64,000 nt of DNA from an uncultured Dorea sp. (lineage in GTDB: Bacteria; Bacillota; Clostridia; Lachnospirales; Lachnospiraceae), in contig UQRE01000006.1 in NCBI GenBank assembly GCA_900543415.1, positions 11,400 to 75,399 on the forward strand, in the 5' to 3' direction. The translations under genes were made by a program, and so were the position numbers. The notes under the pieces were generated by a model. The model was not told the origin of the DNA. It did no database searches and worked only from the letters and a program-made list of their open reading frames with translations. Shown piece by piece: positions 23,472-32,205 of this stretch (the stretch's first letter is position 1; every line of letters starts with the position of its first letter).

Positions 23472-25502
23472 ATGATTGAACAGACAAGTATAAAAGAAAT
23501 AAAAGGTGTGGGAGAGAAGACCCAGAAATTATTTGAAAAGATCGGTATCTATACCGTTGGCGATCTGATCCGGTATTATCCGAGAGGTTATGGTGTGTAT
23601 GAAGAGGCGACACCGATTTTCGAAGTAGAAGAAGGGCATATTCAGACGGTTTCCGGTGCAGTCTTTGGCAAAGTGCAGGTGTCCGGTACGAGAAATATGC
23701 AGGTGACAACCACGCATATCAAAGACTTGACGGGGACCATTCAAGTGATCTGGTTTCGTATGCCATTTTTAAGAAATACATTAAAGAGCGGTCAGCCCGT
23801 CACCCTTCGAGGCAAAGTTACAAGGCGCAGGAATCACCTCGTAATGGAACACCCGGAGCTTTTTTGTCCGCCGGACAAATACGATGAAAAATTAAATACA
23901 TTGCAGCCAATTTACGGACTGACAGCCGGACTTAGTAATAATACTGTTATGAAAGCGGTAAAACAAGCACTTGAAGGGTTAAATCTTTCTAAAGAAAGCT
24001 TTCCGGAAGAACTTCGGTTGAAATATCAACTGGCAGAATATAACTATGCCGTGCGCGGAATTCATTTTCCGGAAGATAAGGAAGTATTTTATCATGCGAG
24101 AAAACGACTGGTATTTGAAGAATTTCTTTCTTTTATATTATCATTGCGTCAATTAAAGACGAGCAATGAACGGATGTCAAACGAATATGTAATGGAAGAG
24201 CATCCGGCGGTGAAAGAATTGATTCGTAAACTTCCTTATCAGTTGACGAATGCGCAGACTAAGGTGTGGCAGGAGATTTCGGAAAATATGAAATCTGATA
24301 CGGTGATGTCCAGACTTGTGCAAGGTGATGTTGGTTCGGGAAAGACTATTGTAGCTGTGCTTGCATTATTAAATACTGCTATGAATGGTTATCAGGGGGC
24401 AATGATGGCGCCAACAGAAGTATTGGCAAGACAGCATTATGAGTCTATCTGTAAATTATTTGACACCTATGATATTCCTGTGAAGGTGGTTCTCCTTACG
24501 GGGTCTATGACGGCAAAAGAGAAGCGAAAGGTCTATGACCGGATTGAATGTGGGCTTGCAAAAATTATCATTGGAACTCATGCGCTGATTCAAGATAAGG
24601 TATTTTATGATAATCTTGCGCTTGTAATTACCGATGAGCAACACAGATTCGGAGTAAAGCAGCGAGAAACATTTGCCAATAAAGGCGGTGTGCCGCATGT
24701 ACTTGTTATGAGTGCAACACCGATTCCGAGGACGCTTGCCATCATTCTCTACGGAGATCTTGATATTTCCGTTATTGATGAACTTCCGGCGAATCGGCTT
24801 CCCATTAAAAATTGTGTGGTAGATACCAGTTATCGAAATACCGCGTATGCGTTTATGAAAAAACAGATTGCAGAAGGCAGACAATGCTATGTGATCTGTC
24901 CTATGGTAGAAGAGAGCGAGAGCATGGAAGCGGAAAATGTCATTGATTATGCCGGAGAACTTCAAAAGGAAATGGGAGATGGTATCTTAGTCTCTTATCT
25001 TCACGGTAAAATGAAACAGGCACAAAAAGACGAGATCATGACGCAGTTCGGAGAAAATAAAATACAAATACTCGTATCAACAACTGTAATCGAAGTTGGA
25101 ATTGATGTTCCCAACGCCACAGTCATGATGATTGAAAATGCAGAGCGCTTTGGACTTGCTCAGCTTCATCAGCTGAGAGGACGAGTAGGACGGGGAAAAT
25201 ATCAGTCTTATTGTATTTTTATGAGCGCATCTAAATCAAAAGAGACAAAAGAACGTCTTGAAATCTTGAACCATTCAAATGACGGATTTCAAATAGCCAG
25301 TGAAGATTTAAGGCTTCGCGGTCCCGGTGATTTCTTCGGTATCCGCCAAAGCGGACTTATGGATTTTAAATTGGCAGATGTGTATCAGGATAGCAATGTT
25401 TTAAAGATGGCAAATGAGGCTGCAAACTGGCTGGAAGAGGAAAAAATCGATTTATTGAAAATACTTCCAGATTATGAAAGAACTTCTAGTGTAATAATCT
25501 AA
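23472..25502 (+). CDS. recG: ATP-dependent DNA helicase RecG
   Basis: 676 aa, full length. An N-terminal wedge/OB domain (IKEIKGVGEKTQKLFEKIG) precedes a superfamily 2 helicase core with Walker A GDVGSGKTIVA, motif II DEQH in VITDEQHRFG, motif III MSATPIPRTLA and motif VI QLRGRVGRG. It remodels stalled forks and Holliday junctions. The ATG follows GGAAGAAGACG. yloU-yloV-recG order is common in Firmicutes. Confidence 0.97.
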   Translation: MIEQTSIKEIKGVGEKTQKLFEKIGIYTVGDLIRYYPRGYGVYEEATPIFEVEEGHIQTVSGAVFGKVQVSGTRNMQVTTTHIKDLTGTIQVIWFRMPFLRNTLKSGQPVTLRGKVTRRRNHLVMEHPELFCPPDKYDEKLNTLQPIYGLTAGLSNNTVMKAVKQALEGLNLSKESFPEELRLKYQLAEYNYAVRGIHFPEDKEVFYHARKRLVFEEFLSFILSLRQLKTSNERMSNEYVMEEHPAVKELIRKLPYQLTNAQTKVWQEISENMKSDTVMSRLVQGDVGSGKTIVAVLALLNTAMNGYQGAMMAPTEVLARQHYESICKLFDTYDIPVKVVLLTGSMTAKEKRKVYDRIECGLAKIIIGTHALIQDKVFYDNLALVITDEQHRFGVKQRETFANKGGVPHVLVMSATPIPRTLAIILYGDLDISVIDELPANRLPIKNCVVDTSYRNTAYAFMKKQIAEGRQCYVICPMVEESESMEAENVIDYAGELQKEMGDGILVSYLHGKMKQAQKDEIMTQFGENKIQILVSTTVIEVGIDVPNATVMMIENAERFGLAQLHQLRGRVGRGKYQSYCIFMSASKSKETKERLEILNHSNDGFQIASEDLRLRGPGDFFGIRQSGLMDFKLADVYQDSNVLKMANEAANWLEEEKIDLLKILPDYERTSSVII

Positions 25503-25569
25503 AACCTCCATATACTAGCATTGTAACAAAAACAAAAGTTACAAAGTTACGAAAAGGAGGAGAAGAACA

Positions 25570-25776
25570 ATGGCAAATCGTTCATCAAACAGAGCAGCCG
25601 TACCTGAGGCAAAAGGTGCATTAGACAAATTCAAATACGAGGTTGCAAACGAGCTTGGAGTACCGTTGACAGACGGATACAACGGAGACCTTACTTCCAG
25701 ACAGAATGGTTCTGTTGGCGGTTATATGGTAAAGAAAATGATCGAACAGCAGGAACAGCAGATGGCTGGTAAATAA
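25570..25776 (+). CDS. Alpha/beta-type small acid-soluble spore protein
   Basis: 68 aa. Contains EAKGALDKFKYEVANELGV and LTSRQNGSVGGYMVKKMIE, the two conserved segments of alpha/beta SASPs, including the EL/GV region around the germination-protease site. It coats spore DNA and protects it from UV and heat. The ribosome binding site AAAAGGAGGAG is very strong, as expected for an abundant protein. The 67 bases upstream should carry a sigma-G promoter, but I could not match the consensus with confidence. Confidence 0.96.
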   Translation: MANRSSNRAAVPEAKGALDKFKYEVANELGVPLTDGYNGDLTSRQNGSVGGYMVKKMIEQQEQQMAGK

Positions 25777-25810
25777 GCAATAAGAAAATTAAAAACGTGA
25801 AAACGAAATT

Positions 25811-25857
25811 AAGGCGTGGTACTTAGAAAAAGAGAAGTATCATGCCTTGATTTTTTT
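25811..25857 (+). terminator. Rho-independent terminator after the SASP gene
   Basis: AAGGCGTGGTACTT (25811-25824) pairs, with two G-U pairs, with AAGTATCATGCCTT (25835-25848), followed by GA and seven T. Confidence 0.9.
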
Positions 25858-25868
25858 ATAATCATATA

Positions 25869-25896
25869 TTGACATCTAACTACTATGTGGTACAAG
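25869..25896 (+). promoter_or_regulatory. Candidate promoter of the padR unit
   Basis: TTGACA at 25869-25874 is perfect; the best -10 is TACAAG at 25891-25896 with a 16-base gap. PadR proteins usually bind their own promoter, so the sequence between (CTAACTACTATGTGG) is a possible operator, although no clear palindrome is present. Confidence 0.45.
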
Positions 25897-25917
25897 GTAG
25901 CTGGAGGTGAAAGAAAC

Positions 25918-26244
25918 ATGTATGATAAATCCCAGTTGATGCGCGGAACACTGGAAGGCTGTATTTTGAAAATACTGCTGGATGAGACGACATACGGATA
26001 TGAAATTGTAACCAGACTTCAAAAGTATGGATTTGAAGATATCAAAGAGGGCACCATTTATCCTCTCTTGGTACGACTGGAAAAGAAGAATATCATTTCT
26101 TCTGAATTTCGCCCGTCTCCGTTAGGACCAAGCCGAAAATACTATTCATTGACGGAAGAAGGGCAGGCATACTTTGAAGAATTCAAAACTTACTGGATGC
26201 AAGTATCTGCATCAGTAAACAAGTTGTTAAGTTTGGAGGGGTAG
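25918..26244 (+). CDS. PadR family transcriptional regulator
   Basis: 108 aa. The winged-helix pattern LMRGTLEGCILKILLDE, TYGYEIVTRLQKYG, then EGTIYPLLVRLEKKN and GPSRKYYSLTEEG matches the PadR-s1 group. The ATG at 25918 follows GGAGGTGAAAG and gives the standard N-terminus YDKSQLMRG; an upstream in-frame ATG at 25885 would add 11 unlikely residues. It is co-transcribed with the HAAS-type membrane protein 3 bases downstream, a very common pair whose signal is generally unknown. Confidence 0.92.
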   Translation: MYDKSQLMRGTLEGCILKILLDETTYGYEIVTRLQKYGFEDIKEGTIYPLLVRLEKKNIISSEFRPSPLGPSRKYYSLTEEGQAYFEEFKTYWMQVSASVNKLLSLEG

Positions 26245-26247
26245 ATC

Positions 26248-26901
26248 ATGAACGAAACTATGAATGAAAAAAATAAAAAAACAATCCGCAAAATGAATAA
26301 ATATATTAATACATTTCCGTTGGATGATCAGGCAATCCTTCAGATTCAGCAGGATATTGAAGGAATGGCACAAGAAGCACAGGAACGGGAAGAACCGTTG
26401 GAACAGATACTCGGAAAAGATCCAAGAGAATTTTGTGATGATCTTATCTATGCGGTAGGTGGAATTAAGACGCCGGGCGGACGTAAAATACTAAGAATTG
26501 CAGGAGCAATTTATCAGACACTAGGAGCTTTTGGAATTATAACGGGTTTACTTTTTTTGTTAACAGATTTATTTCTAAGCTTTGGTGAATTTCTTTCAAC
26601 AATTCGAGGCTTTGGCTTTTGGAAAGAGGACATGTTTTCTATTTTAAGTTCCATAATATTTGGAGTTTTTTATTTAATTGCAGGAAAAAAAGGATTTCAA
26701 TATAGCGCTGATGTGTCACAGGCGAATAAAGCAATGAGATGGGGAGTTGGTTTGCTTGGACTTGAACTGCTTGGTTTTATAGAAGCGGTGTTTGATACTC
26801 CTTTGGAGGCAGTTATTTCTCTTGCGATTGGATGTATTCCGGCTATCATGTATATCATAGGTGCAAGAAGAAACCGTCCGCACACGGAAGAAGCAATTTA
26901 G
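26248..26901 (+). CDS. HAAS/DUF1700-type membrane protein linked to PadR
   Basis: 217 aa. The N-terminal soluble part (about residues 1-75) carries the short HAAS-like pattern DPREFCDDLIYAVGG. Four hydrophobic segments follow (about 85-110, 125-145, 165-185 and 190-205), broken by short loops. Genes of this kind form a unit with PadR regulators in many Firmicutes and probably respond to envelope stress. Its start follows GGAGGGGTAGATC. Ordinary base composition; no substrate can be named. Confidence 0.7.
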   Translation: MNETMNEKNKKTIRKMNKYINTFPLDDQAILQIQQDIEGMAQEAQEREEPLEQILGKDPREFCDDLIYAVGGIKTPGGRKILRIAGAIYQTLGAFGIITGLLFLLTDLFLSFGEFLSTIRGFGFWKEDMFSILSSIIFGVFYLIAGKKGFQYSADVSQANKAMRWGVGLLGLELLGFIEAVFDTPLEAVISLAIGCIPAIMYIIGARRNRPHTEEAI

Positions 26902-26935
26902 AAAGAAAGCGAAATAGTTTTATGGCTGTCTCGGA

Positions 26936-26964
26936 TTGACTTTTCTTTTATTCAATTTTATAAT
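26936..26964 (+). promoter_or_regulatory. Strong promoter upstream of rsmD
   Basis: TTGACT (26936-26941), 17 bases, TATAAT (26959-26964). The transcript would start near 26971 and enter the hairpin at 26984 almost at once. Confidence 0.75.
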
Positions 26965-26983
26965 TATTTAAAATAGTATTTAT

Positions 26984-27034
26984 GATACCAGAGTGTGAGA
27001 GCACAATGTGCAGAACATCTATCTGGTATCTTTT
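26984..27034 (+). promoter_or_regulatory. Leader hairpin or attenuator before rsmD
   Basis: GATACCAGA (26984-26992) pairs with TCTGGTATC (27022-27030); inside, GCACA and TGC near 27001-27011 can form a second short stem. TTTTGAATTT follows, a weak terminator tail. It lies between a strong promoter and the rsmD ATG. It could end transcription from the PadR unit, attenuate rsmD, stabilise the 5' end, or mark a short RNA. Confidence 0.55.
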
Positions 27035-27063
27035 GAATTTCTTATAATATAAGGGGATTTTTT

Positions 27064-27633
27064 ATGAGAGTGATCGCAGGTTCAGCCAAAAGGCTGCAAT
27101 TAAAAACTTTAGATGGAATGGACACAAGACCAACCACAGACCGGATTAAAGAGACGTTATTTAACATGCTGACACCGTATCTTTATGACTGCATGTTTCT
27201 TGATTTGTTTGCCGGAAGTGGCGGAATTGGAATTGAGGCGCTCAGCAGAGGCGCTATGGGTGCAGTTTTTGTTGAGAAGAACCCAAGGGCAATGTCCTGT
27301 ATTCGTGATAACCTTAAGACGACGAATCTTATGAAGAAGGCAATTACGATGTCTACCGATGTGATGACAGCGCTTTATAAACTGGAAGGTGATAAACAGT
27401 TTGATTATATTTTCATGGACCCTCCGTATCATCAAGAACTAGAACAGAAAGTTTTGGAGTATTTATCTGGTTCCAATCTTCTGGCGGAAGAAGGAGTGAT
27501 CATTGTGGAAGCAGCAAAGGAGACAACTTTTGACTATCTTCAGGATCTTGGATTTACCGTAATCAAAACAAAAGAATATAAGACAAATAAACATGTTTTT
27601 ATTGAACCTTTAGGGAGGAAAGAAGTATGTTAA
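27064..27633 (+). CDS. rsmD: 16S rRNA (guanine(966)-N(2))-methyltransferase
   Basis: 189 aa. The start MRVIAGSAKRLQLKTLDG, the SAM-binding MFLDLFAGSGGIGIEALSRG and the catalytic MDPPYHQ (DPPY) are diagnostic for RsmD. It methylates G966 of 16S rRNA in the assembling 30S subunit. Its end overlaps the start of coaD by 7 bases; rsmD-coaD is a widespread pair. AAGGGGATTTTTT is the ribosome binding site. Confidence 0.96.
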   Translation: MRVIAGSAKRLQLKTLDGMDTRPTTDRIKETLFNMLTPYLYDCMFLDLFAGSGGIGIEALSRGAMGAVFVEKNPRAMSCIRDNLKTTNLMKKAITMSTDVMTALYKLEGDKQFDYIFMDPPYHQELEQKVLEYLSGSNLLAEEGVIIVEAAKETTFDYLQDLGFTVIKTKEYKTNKHVFIEPLGRKEVC

Positions 27634-28115
27634 GAGCAGTTTATCCAGGGAGTTTTGATCCGGTTACTAATGGACATCTGGATATTATCAGACGATCCAG
27701 ATGTCTTGCGGATGAATTAATTGTAGGAGTGCTGAATAATAAGGCAAAAACACCGTTGTTTTCCGTGGAAGAACGTGTTAAAATGTTAGAAGAAATGACC
27801 AAAAATATGACGGGAGTAAAGGTGGTCCCTTTTGAGGGACTTCTGGTAGATTTTGCAAAAGAAATGTCTGCAGGAATTGTTGTGAGAGGTCTTCGGGCTG
27901 TGACTGATTTTGAATACGAGCTTCAGATGGCTCAGACGAACAACAAGCTTTCACCGGAACTGGAAACGGTATTTCTTACAACAAGTCTTGAATATTCTTA
28001 TCTTAGTTCAACGATAGTAAAGGAAGTGGCAGCTTTTGGAGGGGATATTTCTCAGTTTGTACCAGAGACGATTGAGAGAAGAATACAAGAGAAAATCATG
28101 AAAAGGAGAGTGTAA
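27627..28115 (+). CDS. coaD: Phosphopantetheine adenylyltransferase
   Basis: 162 aa, normal length. The nucleotidyl-transferase T/HxGH motif is in YPGSFDPVTNGHLDIIRR, and the ISSTxVKE-like motif is in YSYLSSTIVKEVA. It joins AMP to 4'-phosphopantetheine, giving dephospho-CoA, the substrate of CoaE (6056). It is translationally coupled to rsmD, with GGGAGGAAAG inside the rsmD end as its ribosome binding site. Confidence 0.97.
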   Translation: MLRAVYPGSFDPVTNGHLDIIRRSRCLADELIVGVLNNKAKTPLFSVEERVKMLEEMTKNMTGVKVVPFEGLLVDFAKEMSAGIVVRGLRAVTDFEYELQMAQTNNKLSPELETVFLTTSLEYSYLSSTIVKEVAAFGGDISQFVPETIERRIQEKIMKRRV

Positions 28116-28118
28116 ATA

Positions 28119-28754
28119 ATGAGTAGCCGTATTGAACAGATCATTGAAGAAATCGAGGAGTATATTGACAGCTGTAAATTCCAGCCATTGTCTACATCCA
28201 AGATCATTGTAAATAAAGATCAGATGGATGAGCTTCTTCGTGAACTTCGTATGAAGACACCAGACGAGATTAAACGTTATCAGAAAATTATTGCTAATAA
28301 AGATGCGATCCTTGCGGATGCACAGGCAAAGGCTGAAAGCTTGATCGAGGACGCACAGATTCAGACAACAGAGCTTGTCAGCGAGCATGAGATCATGCAG
28401 CAGGCATATGCACAGGCAAATGAAGTTGTGACAGCAGCCACAGAGCAGGCACAGCAGATTCTTGACAATGCAACAAGAGACGCAAATGATATCCGTATCG
28501 GCGCTATGCAGTATACAGATGATTTATTGGCAAATGCGGAGAGTATTATCGGACATACATTAGATGGTTATACAACCAAATATGACGGTCTGGTTAATTC
28601 TCTTCAGGAGTGTTACGATATGGTCCGCAATAACCGTGCGGAACTTGAGATTCCGGAACAGTCAGCAAGCGGACTTGAAGCTGCTTACGGCACAGTAGAG
28701 GAAGAGGAGCCGGAATTTGATCTCGAAGCAGAGGACGAGGATGAATTCGTATAA
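28119..28754 (+). CDS. Coiled-coil protein (DivIVA/ATPase-subunit-like)
   Basis: 211 aa, acidic, without membrane segments. The N-terminal 30 residues (IEQIIEEIEEYIDSCKFQP) are followed by KIIVNKDQMDELLRELR and a long alanine/glutamine-rich coiled coil (about residues 60-170), then a strongly acidic tail. Such proteins are often labelled vacuolar ATPase subunit H-like or DivIVA-like from coiled-coil similarity alone. Presence directly after coaD, 3 bases from its stop, is a Lachnospiraceae habit. A structural role at the membrane or division site is a guess. Confidence 0.7.
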   Translation: MSSRIEQIIEEIEEYIDSCKFQPLSTSKIIVNKDQMDELLRELRMKTPDEIKRYQKIIANKDAILADAQAKAESLIEDAQIQTTELVSEHEIMQQAYAQANEVVTAATEQAQQILDNATRDANDIRIGAMQYTDDLLANAESIIGHTLDGYTTKYDGLVNSLQECYDMVRNNRAELEIPEQSASGLEAAYGTVEEEEPEFDLEAEDEDEFV

Positions 28755-28759
28755 AATTT

Positions 28760-29698
28760 TCATTTAGTAAAAAAGAATAAATAACAAACAGCAAGAAGGC
28801 TGGTCACTCCCGCGGTGATCAGCTTTTGTATTATGTATGGAACAATGGATAGTCCACTCCCCTGAAGCATGGATGCAGTCTGGACAAGACAACAAAAACC
28901 TCCGAACGATATGAGGGCAAGACTGAATATGTATTTCCAACAGAAAGCGAGAGAAGACTGACATATAGAGATGATTCCGGTAGTCATTTCCAGTGGAGAT
29001 AATAAAAGCGGAGATAAATCAGGATTTTTAAAAGGAAGAAGACTTCCAAGCTCTATCAGAATCGTGAAAAGCATCATATACCCTCCGATTTTTGTAATAG
29101 TTTCAAATCCATTCATAATACAATAATCAAATAGTCCACCGTTTGTTTCTTGTTTTATCCGGGACGGTGAAGCGGTTGAGTGTCCTTCTCCGTATGCAAT
29201 GAATTCTTTGCGAAAAAGAAAACTGCACAGAACAGGAGAGCCAATGAGAATTCCGAGAGTTGGAAGTGTGAGAGCGGGGGTGTTCAAGTTTTGCTGAATA
29301 AAGAAACTGATGATAAACATAGGGCTTGTATTGTTACAAAAAGAGAGTAAATACGACGCTTCTCTGTATGAGATTTTTTGTCTGCGCAGAAGGTCGGCGG
29401 TGAATTTGCTCCCCAGCGGGTATCCGCAGAGAAAACCTGACAGAATTACAATGGAGCCGTATTCGGATACATGAAATATACGACAAAAAAGAGGTTTTGT
29501 AAGTTTGGACAGCAAATGAATTGCTCCGGTTTCAAGGAGCAGATTTGTCAGAATCAGGAAAGGAAGCAGGGTGGGAAGTACCGTATGAAACCATAACACA
29601 AGACCTTTACCGGCTCCGGTAACGCAAGTTTTAGGAAAAAGCAAAATTAAAAAGAAGAAAAATATTGTTAAAAGTGCTGAAAATTTACCCTTCATCAT
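28760..29698 (-). CDS. ylbJ: YlbJ-like sporulation integral membrane protein
   Basis: 312 aa with about eight hydrophobic helices and Gate/nucleoside-recognition-like motifs: WFHTVLPTLLPFLILTNLL near the start, GFLCGYPLGSKFTADLL and SFCNNTSPMFIISF. These match YlbJ/SpoVV-type proteins; SpoVV transports dipicolinate into the forespore region in Bacillus. The ATG at 29698 follows GAAGG; a TTG one codon upstream and a second ATG one codon downstream are alternatives. In Bacillus, ylbJ also lies close to coaD. It converges on the coiled-coil gene with a 5-base gap. Confidence 0.85.
   Translation of the reverse strand: MMKGKFSALLTIFFFFLILLFPKTCVTGAGKGLVLWFHTVLPTLLPFLILTNLLLETGAIHLLSKLTKPLFCRIFHVSEYGSIVILSGFLCGYPLGSKFTADLLRRQKISYREASYLLSFCNNTSPMFIISFFIQQNLNTPALTLPTLGILIGSPVLCSFLFRKEFIAYGEGHSTASPSRIKQETNGGLFDYCIMNGFETITKIGGYMMLFTILIELGSLLPFKNPDLSPLLLSPLEMTTGIISICQSSLAFCWKYIFSLALISFGGFCCLVQTASMLQGSGLSIVPYIIQKLITAGVTSLLAVCYLFFFTK
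28797..28828 (+). terminator. Probable terminator of the rsmD-coaD unit inside the 3' end of ylbJ
   Basis: GGCTGGTCAC (28798-28807) pairs with GTGATCAGCT (28815-28824), allowing G-U pairs, followed by TTT. It lies in the coding sequence of the convergent ylbJ gene. Confidence 0.5.
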
Positions 29699-29743
29699 CA
29701 AAATACCTTCGTAAAAATTGTCACTTTTATTCTATGGATTAGG

Positions 29744-29772
29744 TTGATTTTTTATGAACTATGTACCATAAT
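29744..29772 (+). promoter_or_regulatory. Promoter of pepD
   Basis: TTGATT (29744-29749), 17 bases, CATAAT (29767-29772). The leader to the ATG at 29809 is about 30 bases. Confidence 0.65.
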
Positions 29773-29808
29773 GAGAGATAGAAAATATGTAAAAGAGAGG
29801 GAATGAAA

Positions 29809-31263
29809 ATGGCAGTGTTAGAAAATTTAGAACCTAAAAAAGTATTTCATTTTTTCGAGGAGATCAGCGAAGTTCCGCGTGGCACCTTCAACATTAAGGG
29901 AATCAGTGATTATTGCACAAAATTTGCTAAGGATCGTAATTTAGAAGTGGTTCAGGACGAAGTGGGCAACGTTGTAATAAAGAAGCCGGGAACAACAGGT
30001 TACGAAAATAGCGCACCTGTTATTTTGCAAGGTCACATGGACATGGTTTGTGAAAAACGTCCGGACAGCAATCATGATTTTACAAAAGATCCACTGGAAC
30101 TTCAGATTGTGGATGGAAACATTGTGGCTAAAGATACAACATTAGGTGGTGACAATGGTATTGCGCTTGCAATGGCAATGGCGCTTTTGGACAGCGATGA
30201 TATTCCGCATCCGCCGTTGGAGGTTTTATTTACGATAGACGAAGAAACCGGAATGGGCGGCGCAGCAGCAATTGATATGTCTCTGTTTAAAGGGAATATG
30301 CTGATCAATCTGGATTCCGAAGAAGAAGGAATCTTTACAGCGGGATGTGCCGGTGGAATCAATTATCAGAATCATATTCCGGTTAAGAAGGAAAGTGTTT
30401 CGGGAACAGAGGTTACTGTGCGTATCCACGAACTTCTCGGCGGTCATTCGGGATTTGAGATCACAAAACAGAGAGGAAATGCAAATAAGATGATGGGGCG
30501 TCTTTTAGATCGCATTTCTCGTGATGTAGATTTTGTTATTGAAACAATTGCAGGCGGTTCTAAAGACAATGTAATTGCTCTTAGCGCAACGGCAAAGATT
30601 GTTGTAAAGCCTGAAGATGTAGATAAAGTTAAAAAACACGTTGAAGAGATGAAGAAGTTATGGGATTCTGAATTTATGGGAGATGAACCAACACTTACCG
30701 TGGATGTTGCCGAGAATCCTGATGTGTCTGTTGCGGCTTTTGATAAAGACAGTACAGATCGTGTAATCTCTTATTTGATCATTTGTCCGAACGGAGTGAT
30801 TGAGTACAGCAGAAAGCTTGCAGGAAGCGTAGAGACATCTTTAAATCTCGGAGTAGTAGAAACAAACGATGAAGAAAATTATGTAAAAGCTTCCTATCAG
30901 ATCCGCAGCTCTCTTGAGAGTAAGAAATATCAGGTTCGCGAACAGTTAGACCGTTGTGCAAAAGTTGTCGGAGCAAAAATAGTTGTTGCGAGCGAATATC
31001 CAGGATGGGAATATAAACCGGAATCAAAACTTCGCACAATTATGGTAGATACATATAAAGACATGTATGGAAAAGAACCGGAAATCGTTACGGTTCATGC
31101 CGGATTGGAGTGTGGATTATTCTTAAACAAACGTCCGGAGCTGGACTGCGTATCTATCGGATCTGATCTTAGAGATGTTCATTCCTTTAAGGAGAGTCTT
31201 GACATTGCCTCCGCTGAGCGTGTATGGGACTATCTCAAAGAGCTTATGAGAAGATTAAAATAA
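29809..31263 (+). CDS. pepD: Aminoacyl-histidine dipeptidase (PepD, M20 family)
   Basis: 484 aa, full length. Metal-binding and catalytic segments: VILQGHMDMVCEK, LGGDNGIALAMAMALL, FTIDEETGMGGAAAID (catalytic Glu), LINLDSEEEG and the late HAGLECGLF. The enzyme hydrolyses Xaa-His and other dipeptides in the cytoplasm with zinc or another divalent metal. The ATG at 29809 is spaced well from AGAGAGGG; the ATG at 29803 is too close. It is a single gene with its own promoter and terminator. Confidence 0.95.
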   Translation: MAVLENLEPKKVFHFFEEISEVPRGTFNIKGISDYCTKFAKDRNLEVVQDEVGNVVIKKPGTTGYENSAPVILQGHMDMVCEKRPDSNHDFTKDPLELQIVDGNIVAKDTTLGGDNGIALAMAMALLDSDDIPHPPLEVLFTIDEETGMGGAAAIDMSLFKGNMLINLDSEEEGIFTAGCAGGINYQNHIPVKKESVSGTEVTVRIHELLGGHSGFEITKQRGNANKMMGRLLDRISRDVDFVIETIAGGSKDNVIALSATAKIVVKPEDVDKVKKHVEEMKKLWDSEFMGDEPTLTVDVAENPDVSVAAFDKDSTDRVISYLIICPNGVIEYSRKLAGSVETSLNLGVVETNDEENYVKASYQIRSSLESKKYQVREQLDRCAKVVGAKIVVASEYPGWEYKPESKLRTIMVDTYKDMYGKEPEIVTVHAGLECGLFLNKRPELDCVSIGSDLRDVHSFKESLDIASAERVWDYLKELMRRLK

Positions 31264-31280
31264 ACAGAAGAAATCTATGA

Positions 31281-31313
31281 TGTCGGCAGAAAATATTTTC
31301 TGCCGGCTTTTTT
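31281..31313 (+). terminator. Rho-independent terminator after pepD
   Basis: GTCGGCAGAAAAT pairs with ATTTTCTGCCGGC, almost without a loop, followed by six T. Confidence 0.93.
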
Positions 31314-31390
31314 AGTGGAAATTTATTTCTGTATCATAAAAATACTTTATCGTCTATATATTGCTAAGAAGTTGTTGTGTAGGAAAAATT

Positions 31391-32107
31391 ATGAAAGCAT
31401 TTCATTCGGGAAGAATTATTTTACTATTATTTCTTTGTTCCTTTTTCTCGGTACTTACCGCAAATCGATGTCTTGAAATTGGAGTGCGCAATACTTGTCG
31501 GAAAAAGACGATACAAGATCAGGAATACCGCGCTCAATTTTTCTCGACAGAACAAAGGGAAGGTAACGCATTATTATCAAAAGAATGCCTTCGCTTTCTC
31601 CAGTGCGTGGAAAACGAAGTGAGTTATTACCCTGTTGCCGAATCTTCTGTGGATAAGTCTTTAACTACATCCTTTATTAATTGTTGGATGAAGGACAGGA
31701 GTTATGGAGGAGCACGAGGCCATGAGGGGACAGATCTTATGGCTTCTGTTAATAAAAGAGGGATTTATCCTATCGTCAGTATGACGGATGGCGTAGTAAC
31801 AAACCTTGGATGGCTGGAAAAAGGCGGCTATCGAGTCGGCATTACTTCTGATAGTGGTACTTATTATTACTACGCTCATTTGGAAAGCTACTCTAACATT
31901 AATGAAGGAGATCGGGTGAAAGCCGGAGAACTTTTAGGCTTCATGGGAGATTCTGGTTACGGGCCGGAGGGGACGACGGGTAATTTTGCGGTTCATTTAC
32001 ATGTAGGAATCTATTTCTATGAAAATGGAAAAGAAGTAAGTGTGAATCCTTATTATGTCTTGAAATATTTAGAAAGTAAGAAGTTGAAATATGTGTTCAA
32101 AAATTGA
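31391..32107 (+). CDS. M23 family metallopeptidase (LytM domain)
   Basis: 238 aa. An N-terminal hydrophobic segment (about residues 8-22) acts as signal or anchor. The LytM domain covers about residues 105-220, with zinc ligands in GHEGTD and HLHVG and the YYYAHLES segment between, so it looks active. These enzymes cut peptide crosslinks in the wall and several act in sporulation (SpoIIQ-like). The ATG at 31391 after AGGAAAAATT is preferred over an upstream in-frame TTG at 31361. The stop codon overlaps the -35 box of the next promoter. Confidence 0.88.
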   Translation: MKAFHSGRIILLLFLCSFFSVLTANRCLEIGVRNTCRKKTIQDQEYRAQFFSTEQREGNALLSKECLRFLQCVENEVSYYPVAESSVDKSLTTSFINCWMKDRSYGGARGHEGTDLMASVNKRGIYPIVSMTDGVVTNLGWLEKGGYRVGITSDSGTYYYYAHLESYSNINEGDRVKAGELLGFMGDSGYGPEGTTGNFAVHLHVGIYFYENGKEVSVNPYYVLKYLESKKLKYVFKN

Positions 32108-32132
32108 GTTATAAGGATAGATGTGCTATAAT
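32104..32132 (+). promoter_or_regulatory. Promoter of the RNA-modification operon
   Basis: TTGAGT (32104-32109), 17 bases, TATAAT (32127-32132). The -35 box contains the TGA stop of the M23 peptidase gene. The leader to the rsmF-type ATG is about 67 bases. Confidence 0.75.
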
Positions 32133-32205
32133 AATTTATTATGGGTAATTATTGTTTACATTCACTTAAGGAAATAGATTGTCGTTTATTACAGGAGGAA
32201 ACAGC

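Noticed and set aside
25503..25569. Sigma-G promoter before the SASP gene
   Set aside because: Biologically expected, but the CATATAC-like segment near 25508 lacks a properly spaced -35 match, so I do not annotate it.
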